NCBI GenBank assembly: GCA_049600855.1
Contig: JBMYQA010000351.1
Location: forward strand, 1 to 5,760
Direction: 5' to 3'
Source: JBMYQA01 sp049600855
GTDB taxonomy: Bacteria > Bacteroidota > Bacteroidia > Cytophagales > Flammeovirgaceae
DNA length: 5,760 nucleotides
Shown: positions 1 to 5,721 of the stretch, piece after piece
Numbering within the stretch: position 1 is the first letter of the stretch
How the letters are laid out: the number at the start of each line of letters is the position of its first letter
Translations under genes and position numbers: made by a program
The notes under the pieces: model-generated
What the model was told of the DNA's origin: nothing
Databases searched by the model: none
The model's input: the letters and a program-made list of their open reading frames with translations, nothing else

Positions 1-2
1 AA

Positions 3-77
3 GCACTTAAATATGAATATAAAGTAATATTTTACGAGATAGAAGATAGCTTAACGGTCAAGTATCTTGATTTATAG
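3..77 (+). CDS. C-terminal tail of an unidentified protein (5' end outside window)
   Basis: An open frame enters from the left edge and ends at TAG 75-77, giving 24 residues that finish in VKYLDL. The alternating hydrophobic/polar pattern (YKVIFYEIEDSLTVKYL) suggests two beta strands joined by an acidic turn. This is reminiscent of the C-terminal beta-hairpin of RelE/ParE-type toxins, but the fragment is far too short to assign a family. The usual basic tail after that hairpin is absent in this frame; a basic stretch (WILHKRYNKKHL) appears in another frame at 80-115, so the gene may be frameshifted. It could equally be an intact end of some unrelated protein. The coding call rests only on the open frame and plausible composition. 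Confidence 0.35.
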   Translation, partial: ALKYEYKVIFYEIEDSLTVKYLDL

Positions 78-115
78 CTTGGATTCTTCATAAAAGATAC
101 AATAAAAAACACTTA

Positions 116-132
116 TAACTACTTTGTAGTTA
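116..132. repeat. Inverted repeat, 7-bp stem, 3-nt loop
   Basis: TAACTAC (116-122) and GTAGTTA (126-132) are perfect reverse complements around TTT. The element lies about 40 nt after the TAG of the left-edge gene and overlaps the alternative-frame stop at 116-118. It could be a weak terminator for that gene, but no T-run follows directly. Confidence 0.5.
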
Positions 133-148
133 GTAATGTTGTAGTGGT

Positions 149-166
149 GAATTAATTTTTTAATTC
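149..166. repeat. AT-rich inverted repeat, 7-bp stem, TTTT loop
   Basis: GAATTAA (149-155) and TTAATTC (160-166) pair perfectly around TTTT, and G-T wobbles could extend the stem outward. It may be a bidirectional weak terminator, a protein-binding palindrome or chance in AT-rich DNA. There is no GC-rich stem typical of an efficient intrinsic terminator. Confidence 0.45.
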
Positions 167-268
167 GTTCAATTGGCGATTAAATGAATAAAATAGCTGA
201 ATTTATGATACGATCTTGTGCAGAATTCCCACTATTTTATCGTTTCTATCGCTAATAATATTAACTTT

Positions 269-287
269 ACCTGTTTACAAGGCAGGT
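269..287. repeat. Inverted repeat, 5-bp stem
   Basis: ACCTG (269-273) and CAGGT (283-287) are reverse complements separated by 9 nt. The match is short and could be chance alone, but it sits 15 nt before a second inverted repeat with the same loop size in an otherwise AT-rich spacer. Confidence 0.3.
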
Positions 288-301
288 CTAATTAATGGGC
301 A

Positions 302-322
302 TCCCAACTCCAATTTTTGGGA
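302..322. repeat. Inverted repeat, 6-bp GC-containing stem, bracketed by ATTAAT
   Basis: TCCCAA (302-307) and TTGGGA (317-322) pair perfectly around a 9-nt loop. Identical ATTAAT hexamers, themselves palindromic, stand at 291-296 and 331-336, so the structure can be read as a longer imperfect stem from about 291 to 336. It lies about 50 nt upstream of the promoter candidate, so it is more likely a DNA site or upstream RNA structure than part of a short leader of the aconitase mRNA. Confidence 0.45.
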
Positions 323-369
323 GGATAGCAATTAATCGTGGCAGAGGTTAAGAGTTTTGTGGAATCATA

Positions 370-402
370 TTGCAATTTAGCCTGTTTATGTTATTATCTT
401 TT
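370..402 (+). promoter_or_regulatory. Putative promoter of the aconitase gene (Bacteroidota type)
   Basis: TTG at 370-372 is followed after 22 nt by TATCTTTT at 395-402, which matches the Bacteroidota -7 consensus TAnnTTTG in all but the last base. This would place the transcription start near 409 and leave a leader of about 20 nt before the ATG at 429. The spacing is at the long end of what is usual, so this is a candidate only. No clear Shine-Dalgarno sequence precedes the start codon; a GGATAGG stretch lies at 419-425, very close to it. Confidence 0.4.
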
Positions 403-428
403 CATTAAACCTTTATCTGGATAGGATT

Positions 429-2693
429 ATGGCATTTGATATTGATATGATCAAAGCGGTCTATGAAAGAATGGCCGACAGAATTGAAAAAGCACGTAAG
501 GTGGTGGGGAAACCCCTAAGCTTAACGGAAAAAATCTTATATTCTCATTTAACGCAAGGTGATGCCACCGAAGCGTTTGTACGAGGAAAATCCTATGTAG
601 ACTTTGCCCCTGATCGGGTGGCTATGCAAGACGCAACTGCCCAAATGGCGTTATTGCAATTTATGCAAGCTGGTAAACCCCAAGTAGCTGTTCCTTCTAC
701 GGTTCATGCAGACCACTTGATTCAAGCTAGAATAGGTGCCAGCAAAGACCTTCAAGAAGCCATTAACCGAAATAATGAAGTGTTTAACTTCCTAGAGTCG
801 GTATCTAATAAGTATGGAATCGGATTCTGGAAACCTGGTGCGGGTATTATCCACCAAGTGGTGTTAGAAAACTATGCATTCCCTGGCGGTATGATGATTG
901 GTACTGACTCACACACTGTAAATGCAGGTGGTTTAGGAATGATTGCAATTGGTGTAGGTGGAGCTGATGCAGTAGATGTAATGGCAGACATGCCTTGGGA
1001 ATTGAAGTTTCCTAAATTAATTGGTGTAAAGTTAACCGGTAAACTCAACGGTTGGACTTCCGCTAAAGATGTTATTTTGAAAGTTGCCGGTATTTTAACC
1101 GTAAAAGGTGGTACAGGTTGTGTAGTTGAATATTTTGGTGAAGGTGCTATCAGCATGTCTTGTACAGGTAAAGGTACCATTTGTAATATGGGAGCTGAAA
1201 TAGGAGCAACTACTTCTACTTTTGGTTACGATGAATCCATGGAGCGTTACTTACGTGCTACTGATCGTGCCGATGTAGCTGACTTGGCTAATACAGTGAA
1301 AGAACACTTAACCGCTGACCCTGAAGTATACGCTAATCCTGAGAAATACTTCGATCAACTCATTGAGATCAACTTAGACGAATTAGAGCCACACTTAAAT
1401 GGTCCATTTACGCCAGATAAGGCTACACCTATCTCGAAAATGGGTGAAGAAGCAGCGGCACATGGATGGCCTACTAAAATAGAAGTTGGTTTGATTGGTT
1501 CTTGTACAAACTCTTCTTACGAAGATATTTCTAGAGCCGCTTCACTAGCGAAGCAAGCCATTGATAAAAACTTAAAAACAAAATCTGAGTTTACCATTAC
1601 GCCTGGTTCAGAGCAAGTACGCTTTACCATTGAGCGGGATGGTTTTATTGATATTTTCAATGATATTGGCGCTTCTGTTTTTGCAAATGCTTGTGGACCT
1701 TGCATTGGACAGTGGGCTAGGGAAGGAGCAGATAAGGAAGAAACGAATACCATTGTTCACTCATTTAACCGTAACTTTAAGAAGCGTGCTGATGGTAACC
1801 CAAACACGCATGCATTTGTAGCTTCCCCTGAGTTGGTTACTGCACTAGCTATTGCAGGAACGCTCAACTTTAACCCATTAACGGATAAGTTAATCAATGA
1901 AGATGGTGAAGAGGTAATGCTCGATCCACCAACTGGCGATGAGTTACCTACCAAGGGTTTTGATGTAGAAGATGCTGGTTATCAAGCTCCTGCAGAAGAT
2001 GGCTCTAAGGTTGAAGTAGTAGTAAATCCCGATTCGGATCGTTTGCAATTACTTACGCCTTTTGAACCTTGGAATGGCAAAGAAGTGACAGGCATGAAGC
2101 TCTTGATTAAAGCCAAAGGAAAATGTACTACAGACCACATCTCAATGGCTGGCCCTTGGTTGCGTTATAGAGGACACTTAGACAATATTTCGAATAATAT
2201 GTTGATTGGTGCCAACAACTACTTCAATGAGAAGTCTAACTGGGTGAAAAACCAATTAACAGGCGAATATGGAGAAGTTCCTGCTACGCAAAGAGCTTAC
2301 AAAGCTGCTGGTATAACAACAATTGTAGTGGGTGACGAAAATTATGGTGAAGGTTCTTCTCGTGAGCATGCTGCCATGGAACCCAGACATTTAGGAGTAT
2401 TGATCGTATTAGTACGCTCTTTTGCTCGAATTCACGAAACAAACTTAAAGAAACAAGGTATGTTAGGCTTGACTTTCGCTGATCCTGCAGATTACGATAA
2501 GATTCAAGAAGACGATACCTTTGATACATTAGATCTATCAGAGTTTGCGCCTGATAAACCAATTACCTTAAAGGTAACGCATGCTGATGGATCAACAGAT
2601 ACTATTGTTTGTAATCACACTTATAATGAAGGGCAGATTAAATGGTTTAAAGCAGGTTCTGCATTGAACTTGATTAAACAACAAAATGCCTAG
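429..2693 (+). CDS. acn: Aconitate hydratase, mitochondrial-like type
   Basis: Aconitase isomerises citrate to isocitrate through cis-aconitate in the cytoplasmic TCA cycle, using a [4Fe-4S] cluster. The 754 residues match the length of the mitochondrial-type enzyme, not the roughly 870-930 residue AcnA/IRP or AcnB classes. The cluster ligands are visible as Cys359 (GSCTNSS) and Cys422/Cys425 (ACGPCIG). Further active-site motifs are VHADHL (Asp95, His96), TDSHT (Asp160, Ser161, His162), NRNFKKR (Arg448, Arg453), YRGHLDN (Arg581) and GSSREH (Ser643, Ser644, Arg645). The N-terminal three catalytic subdomains run to about residue 500, then a linker leads to the C-terminal swivel domain (about 555-754). 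The ATG at 429 is chosen because TAG 378-380 closes the frame upstream and no other ATG intervenes. The gene is flanked by its own promoter candidate and a strong terminator, so it is probably monocistronic. Nothing is missing. Confidence 0.98.
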   Translation: MAFDIDMIKAVYERMADRIEKARKVVGKPLSLTEKILYSHLTQGDATEAFVRGKSYVDFAPDRVAMQDATAQMALLQFMQAGKPQVAVPSTVHADHLIQARIGASKDLQEAINRNNEVFNFLESVSNKYGIGFWKPGAGIIHQVVLENYAFPGGMMIGTDSHTVNAGGLGMIAIGVGGADAVDVMADMPWELKFPKLIGVKLTGKLNGWTSAKDVILKVAGILTVKGGTGCVVEYFGEGAISMSCTGKGTICNMGAEIGATTSTFGYDESMERYLRATDRADVADLANTVKEHLTADPEVYANPEKYFDQLIEINLDELEPHLNGPFTPDKATPISKMGEEAAAHGWPTKIEVGLIGSCTNSSYEDISRAASLAKQAIDKNLKTKSEFTITPGSEQVRFTIERDGFIDIFNDIGASVFANACGPCIGQWAREGADKEETNTIVHSFNRNFKKRADGNPNTHAFVASPELVTALAIAGTLNFNPLTDKLINEDGEEVMLDPPTGDELPTKGFDVEDAGYQAPAEDGSKVEVVVNPDSDRLQLLTPFEPWNGKEVTGMKLLIKAKGKCTTDHISMAGPWLRYRGHLDNISNNMLIGANNYFNEKSNWVKNQLTGEYGEVPATQRAYKAAGITTIVVGDENYGEGSSREHAAMEPRHLGVLIVLVRSFARIHETNLKKQGMLGLTFADPADYDKIQEDDTFDTLDLSEFAPDKPITLKVTHADGSTDTIVCNHTYNEGQIKWFKAGSALNLIKQQNA

Positions 2694-2720
2694 TGATTTA
2701 ATCAATTGTGTTGGATAGCT

Positions 2721-2748
2721 AAAGGGGCTGGATGATTCCAGCCCTTTT
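2721..2748 (+). terminator. Intrinsic terminator of the aconitase gene
   Basis: An 11-bp stem forms between 2721-2731 (AAAGGGGCTGG) and 2738-2748 (CCAGCCCTTTT), with one G-T wobble at 2724/2745 and the 6-nt loop ATGATT. The 3' arm ends in TTTT followed by an A/T-rich tail. It begins 28 nt after the aconitase stop codon. The A-rich 5' arm would also give a U-tract on the other strand, so it could act bidirectionally. Confidence 0.9.
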
Positions 2749-3023
2749 ATAGTTTAAGCAGATTTGTCAAGTTAACCCATACCATGTATTGCAGGCCCTC
2801 CAATCTGCCCGAAACGATCAGCATCATTTCCCATAAAAAGAAAGCGACTTGAAATAAAATAGGCAATTAACTGCTTAAAAATCTAAAAAGAGGGTGTAAT
2901 ACCCAACAAATCTAACCTTACAAGGTTCTAACTGTTATTATAGCTTGTAAACACATTTGTTTATAATTGTGTATATACTGGGAGATAGTTTTGTAAAATT
3001 GCATGGAAATTAATGAGTAACTC
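2749..3023. other. Intergenic region between aconitase terminator and TPR gene
   Basis: No convincing gene is seen. The region contains a GC-richer patch (22 of 40 bases G or C at 2791-2830) in otherwise AT-rich DNA. This patch has a 36-codon open frame on the - strand (2772-2882). A 7-bp inverted repeat, GCAGATT (2758-2764) with AATCTGC (2802-2808), overlaps it. Further on lie AACCTT/AAGGTT arms around 2 nt (2914-2927) and the promoter candidate for the TPR gene (about 2967-2993). The small open frames here lack a start context and resemble no family I can name with certainty. Confidence 0.6.
2967..2993 (+). promoter_or_regulatory. Putative promoter of the TPR-prenyl synthase-lipoprotein cluster
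   Basis: TAGTTTTG at 2986-2993 is a perfect match to the Bacteroidota -7 consensus TAnnTTTG. A TTG at 2967-2969 stands 16 nt upstream, slightly short for the -33 element; a TTTG at 2956-2959 is too far at 26 nt. Transcription would start near 3000, leaving a leader of about 24 nt before the ATG at 3024. Confidence 0.5.
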
Positions 3024-3025
3024 AT
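3013..3025. promoter_or_regulatory. Palindrome overlapping the TPR start codon (possible operator)
   Basis: ATGAGT (3013-3018) and ACTCAT (3020-3025) are perfect reverse complements around a single A, and a further ATGAGT copy lies at 3028-3033. The second arm includes the first two bases of the start codon. A one-base spacer makes an RNA hairpin unlikely, so a protein-binding DNA site is the more natural reading; chance is quite possible at this length. Confidence 0.25.
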
Positions 3026-3830
3026 GAATGAGTATTACATCAAAGGATTAGAGCATTGTAAAAATGAACAATTTGAAGAAGCAATTAGCGAGTTCAATCG
3101 TTCATTACTTCTAAATCCGGCACATATGGAGTGTTTTTACAATCGTGGAATGGCTAAATTTAGGTTGGAGCGTTATTTAGATGCCATTCAAGATTTTGAC
3201 GAGGCACTAGATTTGAACCCCAATAATGCGGATATCTTAAGTCAACGGGGTGTCACAAAACATTTGATGGGAAATAGCGAAGCTGGGCTTAAAGATTTAG
3301 ATCAAGCACAAGTCTTGGAACCTACTAACGCCTATCGTTATTCGAGTAGGGCATTTATTAGAGCTAAGGTGGGAGATGTATTTGGGGCGCAAGACGATTA
3401 TAAAAAAGCTTTAGAACTAGATCCTGAAGATGCCATTGCTTGGAATAATTTAGGCTTACTAGAAGATGCCATTGGGTATAAACAATCTGCTCAAGAACGC
3501 TTTAAAAAGGCAGACGGAATTGCCGATGAAGGCCAAACATTTGAAAAGCCTGATTTAGACGAAATCATTAAGGCAAACAAAGAAAATAATACGCCACGTC
3601 CTAAAGTGTCCGTTACGCCTTCAACAGAAAAAACACTTGCTCGAGATAAGTCCCCCAATCAATCCATAAAAACACAGCAAGATGAGATTAAGTCCACATC
3701 AACCACTCCGCCACTATCTACAAAAGAATACATTCGGGTAGTAAAAGACGTGTTTACCTCTAAAGCTGTTTTTAAAGATTTTATACAATTTGTTAAAGGT
3801 AAATTCCTTCTGAAAAAAGATCAAAAATAG
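3024..3830 (+). CDS. Cytoplasmic tetratricopeptide-repeat (TPR) protein with basic C-terminal segment
   Basis: The 268-residue protein starts directly with TPR units and has no signal peptide or membrane helix, so it should be cytoplasmic. Five consecutive repeats of 34 residues are visible (about 2-35, 36-69, 70-103, 104-137, 138-171). The repeat-closing proline recurs exactly every 34 positions (32, 66, 100, 134), with typical endings such as LDLNP and LELDP. TPR arrays form a helical groove that binds partner peptides. Residues 175-230 are a polar Ser/Thr/Pro/Lys/Asn-rich linker, probably disordered. Residues 231-268 form a basic, amphipathic segment (TKEYIRVVKDVFTSKAVF and onward) that may dock to a partner or membrane. 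TAA at 3018-3020 lies in frame just upstream, so the ATG at 3024 is the first possible one. The prenyl synthase begins 35 nt after its stop, suggesting co-transcription. The specific function is unknown. Confidence 0.93.
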   Translation: MNEYYIKGLEHCKNEQFEEAISEFNRSLLLNPAHMECFYNRGMAKFRLERYLDAIQDFDEALDLNPNNADILSQRGVTKHLMGNSEAGLKDLDQAQVLEPTNAYRYSSRAFIRAKVGDVFGAQDDYKKALELDPEDAIAWNNLGLLEDAIGYKQSAQERFKKADGIADEGQTFEKPDLDEIIKANKENNTPRPKVSVTPSTEKTLARDKSPNQSIKTQQDEIKSTSTTPPLSTKEYIRVVKDVFTSKAVFKDFIQFVKGKFLLKKDQK

Positions 3831-3865
3831 CACACTTTGCTTGCTATATGTTTTTAGTATAACCT

Positions 3866-4837
3866 ATGGAAATTCAACAACTTAGAAACCAAATCAACCA
3901 AGAATTATCCCAATTAAAATTTAGTGATAATCCTCCTGAACTCTACGAACCAATTCGTTACATTTTGACGATTGGGGGAAAACGAATGCGCCCTTTATTG
4001 ACCCTGCTGGGCTGTTATTTGTATTCGGATGACTACCAAAAAGCCATGAAACCTGCTTTGGTGACAGAAGTATTCCATAATTTCACCTTGATGCATGATG
4101 ACTTGATGGACGGTTCGCCTAAACGGAGAGGTAAACCAACAGTACACGAAAAGTGGAGTTCAGACATTGCCATCCTTTCAGGAGATGCGATGCTGGTTGA
4201 AGCCTATAATTTGTTGTTAGACATTTCTCCTGAGTTATTACCGAAAATCTTAAAACTATTTAATCGCTGTGCTTTAGAAGTTTGTGAAGGACAACAATTC
4301 GATATGAACTTTGAGCAGTTGGAAGAAGTTTCAGAAGAAGCTTACACCAACATGATTCGGTTAAAAACATCGGTATTGTTAGGGTTTGCCATCCAATTAG
4401 GAGCGTTAATTGGAGGAGCATCGGATACAGATGCAGATGCCTTAAGAGAATTTGGGGTGAGTATAGGAATCGGGTTTCAATTAAAAGACGATTTATTGGA
4501 TGTGTTTGGTGATCCTGATAAATTTGGCAAAAGAGTAGGGATGGATATTATTGCCAATAAGAAAACTTATTTACTCATTACGGCATTAAAGGAAGCCGAA
4601 GGAGCACTAAAAGATAACCTTGAGCATTGGATTTCGTTGAAAGAGTTTGATATGGATGAAAAGGTAGCGGCTGTAAAAAGCATTTACCAGCAATTACATA
4701 TTCAAGAAAAAACGGAGAAGTTGATGAATGAATACTTTGATCAAGGATTCAACGCATTAGAACGTATTCATGCCGATGAAGTAAAGAAAGGTTTTTTAAG
4801 AAGCTTTACCGAACAGTTGTTGCATCGGGAGCGTTGA
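3866..4837 (+). CDS. Trans-isoprenyl diphosphate synthase (geranylgeranyl/farnesyl type)
   Basis: The enzyme condenses isopentenyl diphosphate head-to-tail with allylic diphosphates, feeding menaquinone side chains, carotenoids or other isoprenoids in the cytoplasm. The 323-residue length is normal for the family. Visible motifs are GGKRMRP (37-43), the first aspartate-rich motif DDLMD (78-82) followed by RRGKPT (87-92), KT (167-168), FQLKDDLLD with the second aspartate-rich motif (208-212), GKRVGMD (221-227) and NKKT (231-234). The first motif lacks the two-residue insertion of IspA-type bacterial farnesyl synthases. The residue five positions before it is Phe73, a bulky residue that in related enzymes limits the chain to about C15-C20. 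Geranylgeranyl diphosphate synthase is therefore my best guess, but a longer-chain product cannot be excluded from sequence alone. TAA at 3860-3862 in frame just upstream fixes the ATG at 3866. No Shine-Dalgarno sequence is seen, and no terminator follows before the lipoprotein gene. Confidence 0.95.
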   Translation: MEIQQLRNQINQELSQLKFSDNPPELYEPIRYILTIGGKRMRPLLTLLGCYLYSDDYQKAMKPALVTEVFHNFTLMHDDLMDGSPKRRGKPTVHEKWSSDIAILSGDAMLVEAYNLLLDISPELLPKILKLFNRCALEVCEGQQFDMNFEQLEEVSEEAYTNMIRLKTSVLLGFAIQLGALIGGASDTDADALREFGVSIGIGFQLKDDLLDVFGDPDKFGKRVGMDIIANKKTYLLITALKEAEGALKDNLEHWISLKEFDMDEKVAAVKSIYQQLHIQEKTEKLMNEYFDQGFNALERIHADEVKKGFLRSFTEQLLHRER

Positions 4838-4851
4838 TTTGTGTACCTTTA
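4820..4851 (+). promoter_or_regulatory. Possible internal promoter for the lipoprotein gene
   Basis: TTG at 4820-4822 is followed after 21 nt by TACCTTTA at 4844-4851, seven of eight matches to TAnnTTTG. It overlaps the end of the prenyl synthase gene and would give a leader of roughly 75 nt. Such a site could uncouple lipoprotein expression from the upstream genes. The match is imperfect and AT-rich DNA produces similar strings by chance. Confidence 0.3.
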
Positions 4852-4911
4852 AGCAGATAAGCAAAAATAATGTGCTAATTGTTGGTTAATGCTTGTAATT
4901 CGTTCGTTACG

Positions 4912-4926
4912 CTAAACTAAACTAAA
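4912..4926 (+). repeat. Pentanucleotide tandem repeat (CTAAA)x3 before the lipoprotein start
   Basis: Three perfect copies of CTAAA end 6 nt before the ATG at 4933. The position is where a ribosome-binding site would lie; no Shine-Dalgarno sequence is present. The A-rich stretch may itself aid initiation, as is common in Bacteroidota. Three units are few for a slippage-prone repeat. Confidence 0.6.
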
Positions 4927-4932
4927 TCAAGA

Positions 4933-5688
4933 ATGAAAAAGATTTTAATCTGCCTGTTGGCAATAAGCTTGTTTTCTTGTAACAAAGAAGAATTGGAACA
5001 GCTTAAAATGGAAAATGGTCAACTAAAAGCTGCTTTAGGAGAAAGCAATGAGTTTTCGGAAGAACTAAATACGAAAATGAATACCATTGATGTGTTATTA
5101 GACTCCATTGAAATTGCGGAGGAATCATTAACACTAAGCCTAGCAGAAGGCACCAACTACGATGATTACTCCGAACGCCTTAGAGCGGTAAAAGACTATA
5201 TTGAAAACTCTAAAGCAGAGGTAGCTAAATTGGAGAAGAACCTTTCAAAAGCACTGTCTAAGAATAGTTTCTTTATGCGTCAAATCAAGAAATTGAAACA
5301 AGATATTTCAGATCGTGAGGCAAATATTATTAAATTGAGTGAGCAAGTAGAAGAGTTTAGAGAAGAGAATGCCGCATTAGTAAAAACGGTTGATTTACAA
5401 AAAGGAGAGATTCTTGCCCAAGAGCGCATGATCAAAGACAAAAAACGAGAGTTGGCGCTATTAGAAGCAAGAGTAGATCAAATGAAGAAAGATGCTAAGA
5501 AAGCAGAAGCAGATGCTTATTTTGCTCAAGCTGAAGCAAGTGAGCAGTTGGCTCAAAAAACGAAATTGGCTCCTAAAAAGAAGAAAGAACACTTGCAAGA
5601 TGCCTACGATCTTTTCAAGAAATCATTTGAAGCAGGCCGAACTGATGCCTACAAACGAATGGAAATGATTGAAGAGAAATTAAAGTAG
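4933..5688 (+). CDS. Coiled-coil lipoprotein of unknown function
   Basis: The 251-residue protein starts with a lipoprotein signal peptide: MKK, a hydrophobic core (about 4-14), and the lipobox LFSC with the lipidated cysteine at 16. The mature N-terminus, Cys-Asn-Lys-Glu-Glu, resembles the Lys-(Asp/Glu)2 export signal that sends Bacteroidota lipoproteins to the cell surface, which is an inference here. Residues 18 to about 205 are almost uninterrupted helix rich in Glu, Lys, Leu and Ala with heptad-like spacing, typical of long coiled coils. The only proline, Pro214, precedes a C-terminal helical pair (218-250, including AYDLFKKSFEAG) that resembles a single TPR/Sel1-like unit. TAA at 4918-4920 is in frame upstream, fixing the ATG at 4933. 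It lies 95 nt after the prenyl synthase and probably shares its transcript or uses the internal promoter candidate. A structural role in the envelope is plausible; no enzymatic motif is visible. Confidence 0.92.
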   Translation: MKKILICLLAISLFSCNKEELEQLKMENGQLKAALGESNEFSEELNTKMNTIDVLLDSIEIAEESLTLSLAEGTNYDDYSERLRAVKDYIENSKAEVAKLEKNLSKALSKNSFFMRQIKKLKQDISDREANIIKLSEQVEEFREENAALVKTVDLQKGEILAQERMIKDKKRELALLEARVDQMKKDAKKAEADAYFAQAEASEQLAQKTKLAPKKKKEHLQDAYDLFKKSFEAGRTDAYKRMEMIEEKLK

Positions 5689-5721
5689 TTTCAGTAAATT
5701 GAATTTAAGCATGTAAGCAAA

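Larger units (their letters stand above)
78..428. other. Non-coding region upstream of aconitase, rich in inverted repeats
   Basis: No convincing gene is seen in these 351 bases. The longest ATG frame noticed is 23 codons (184-255), with no supporting signal. Four short inverted repeats lie between 116 and 322, listed separately. An ATTAAT hexamer at 291-296 and again at 331-336 brackets the last of them. The 3' part (about 370-428) carries the best promoter candidate for the aconitase gene. No strong terminator with a U-tract is visible for the gene leaving the left edge. Confidence 0.7.

Noticed and set aside
184..255. A 23-codon + strand frame (MNKIAEFMIRSCAEF and onward) in the aconitase upstream region
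   Set aside because: It is short, has no ribosome-binding or promoter context, and stop-free runs of this length are expected by chance; it is not listed as a gene.
872..1180. Minus-strand open frame of 102 codons inside the aconitase gene
   Set aside because: It lies antisense to a strongly conserved coding region and its product has no recognisable domain; it is a shadow of the aconitase frame. The same applies to the minus-strand frames at 1517-1753, 1757-1954 and 2284-2562 and the + strand frame at 1630-1821.
2694..2704. TGATT/AATCA palindrome directly after the aconitase stop codon
   Set aside because: Five-bp AT-rich arms around one base are expected by chance, and the strong terminator follows immediately.
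2784..2852. A 22-codon + strand frame starting MYCRPSNLPE in the intergenic region
   Set aside because: It overlaps the more protein-like minus-strand frame and has no start context; one or both are chance.
2892..2904. GGGT/ACCC short hairpin (2892-2895 with 2901-2904)
   Set aside because: A 4-bp stem without a T-run is too weak to call a terminator or riboswitch element.
3836..3854. TTTG and TATGTTTT strings between the TPR and prenyl synthase genes, as a possible separate promoter
   Set aside because: The two boxes are only about 7 nt apart, far below the spacing needed, so co-transcription from upstream is the simpler reading.
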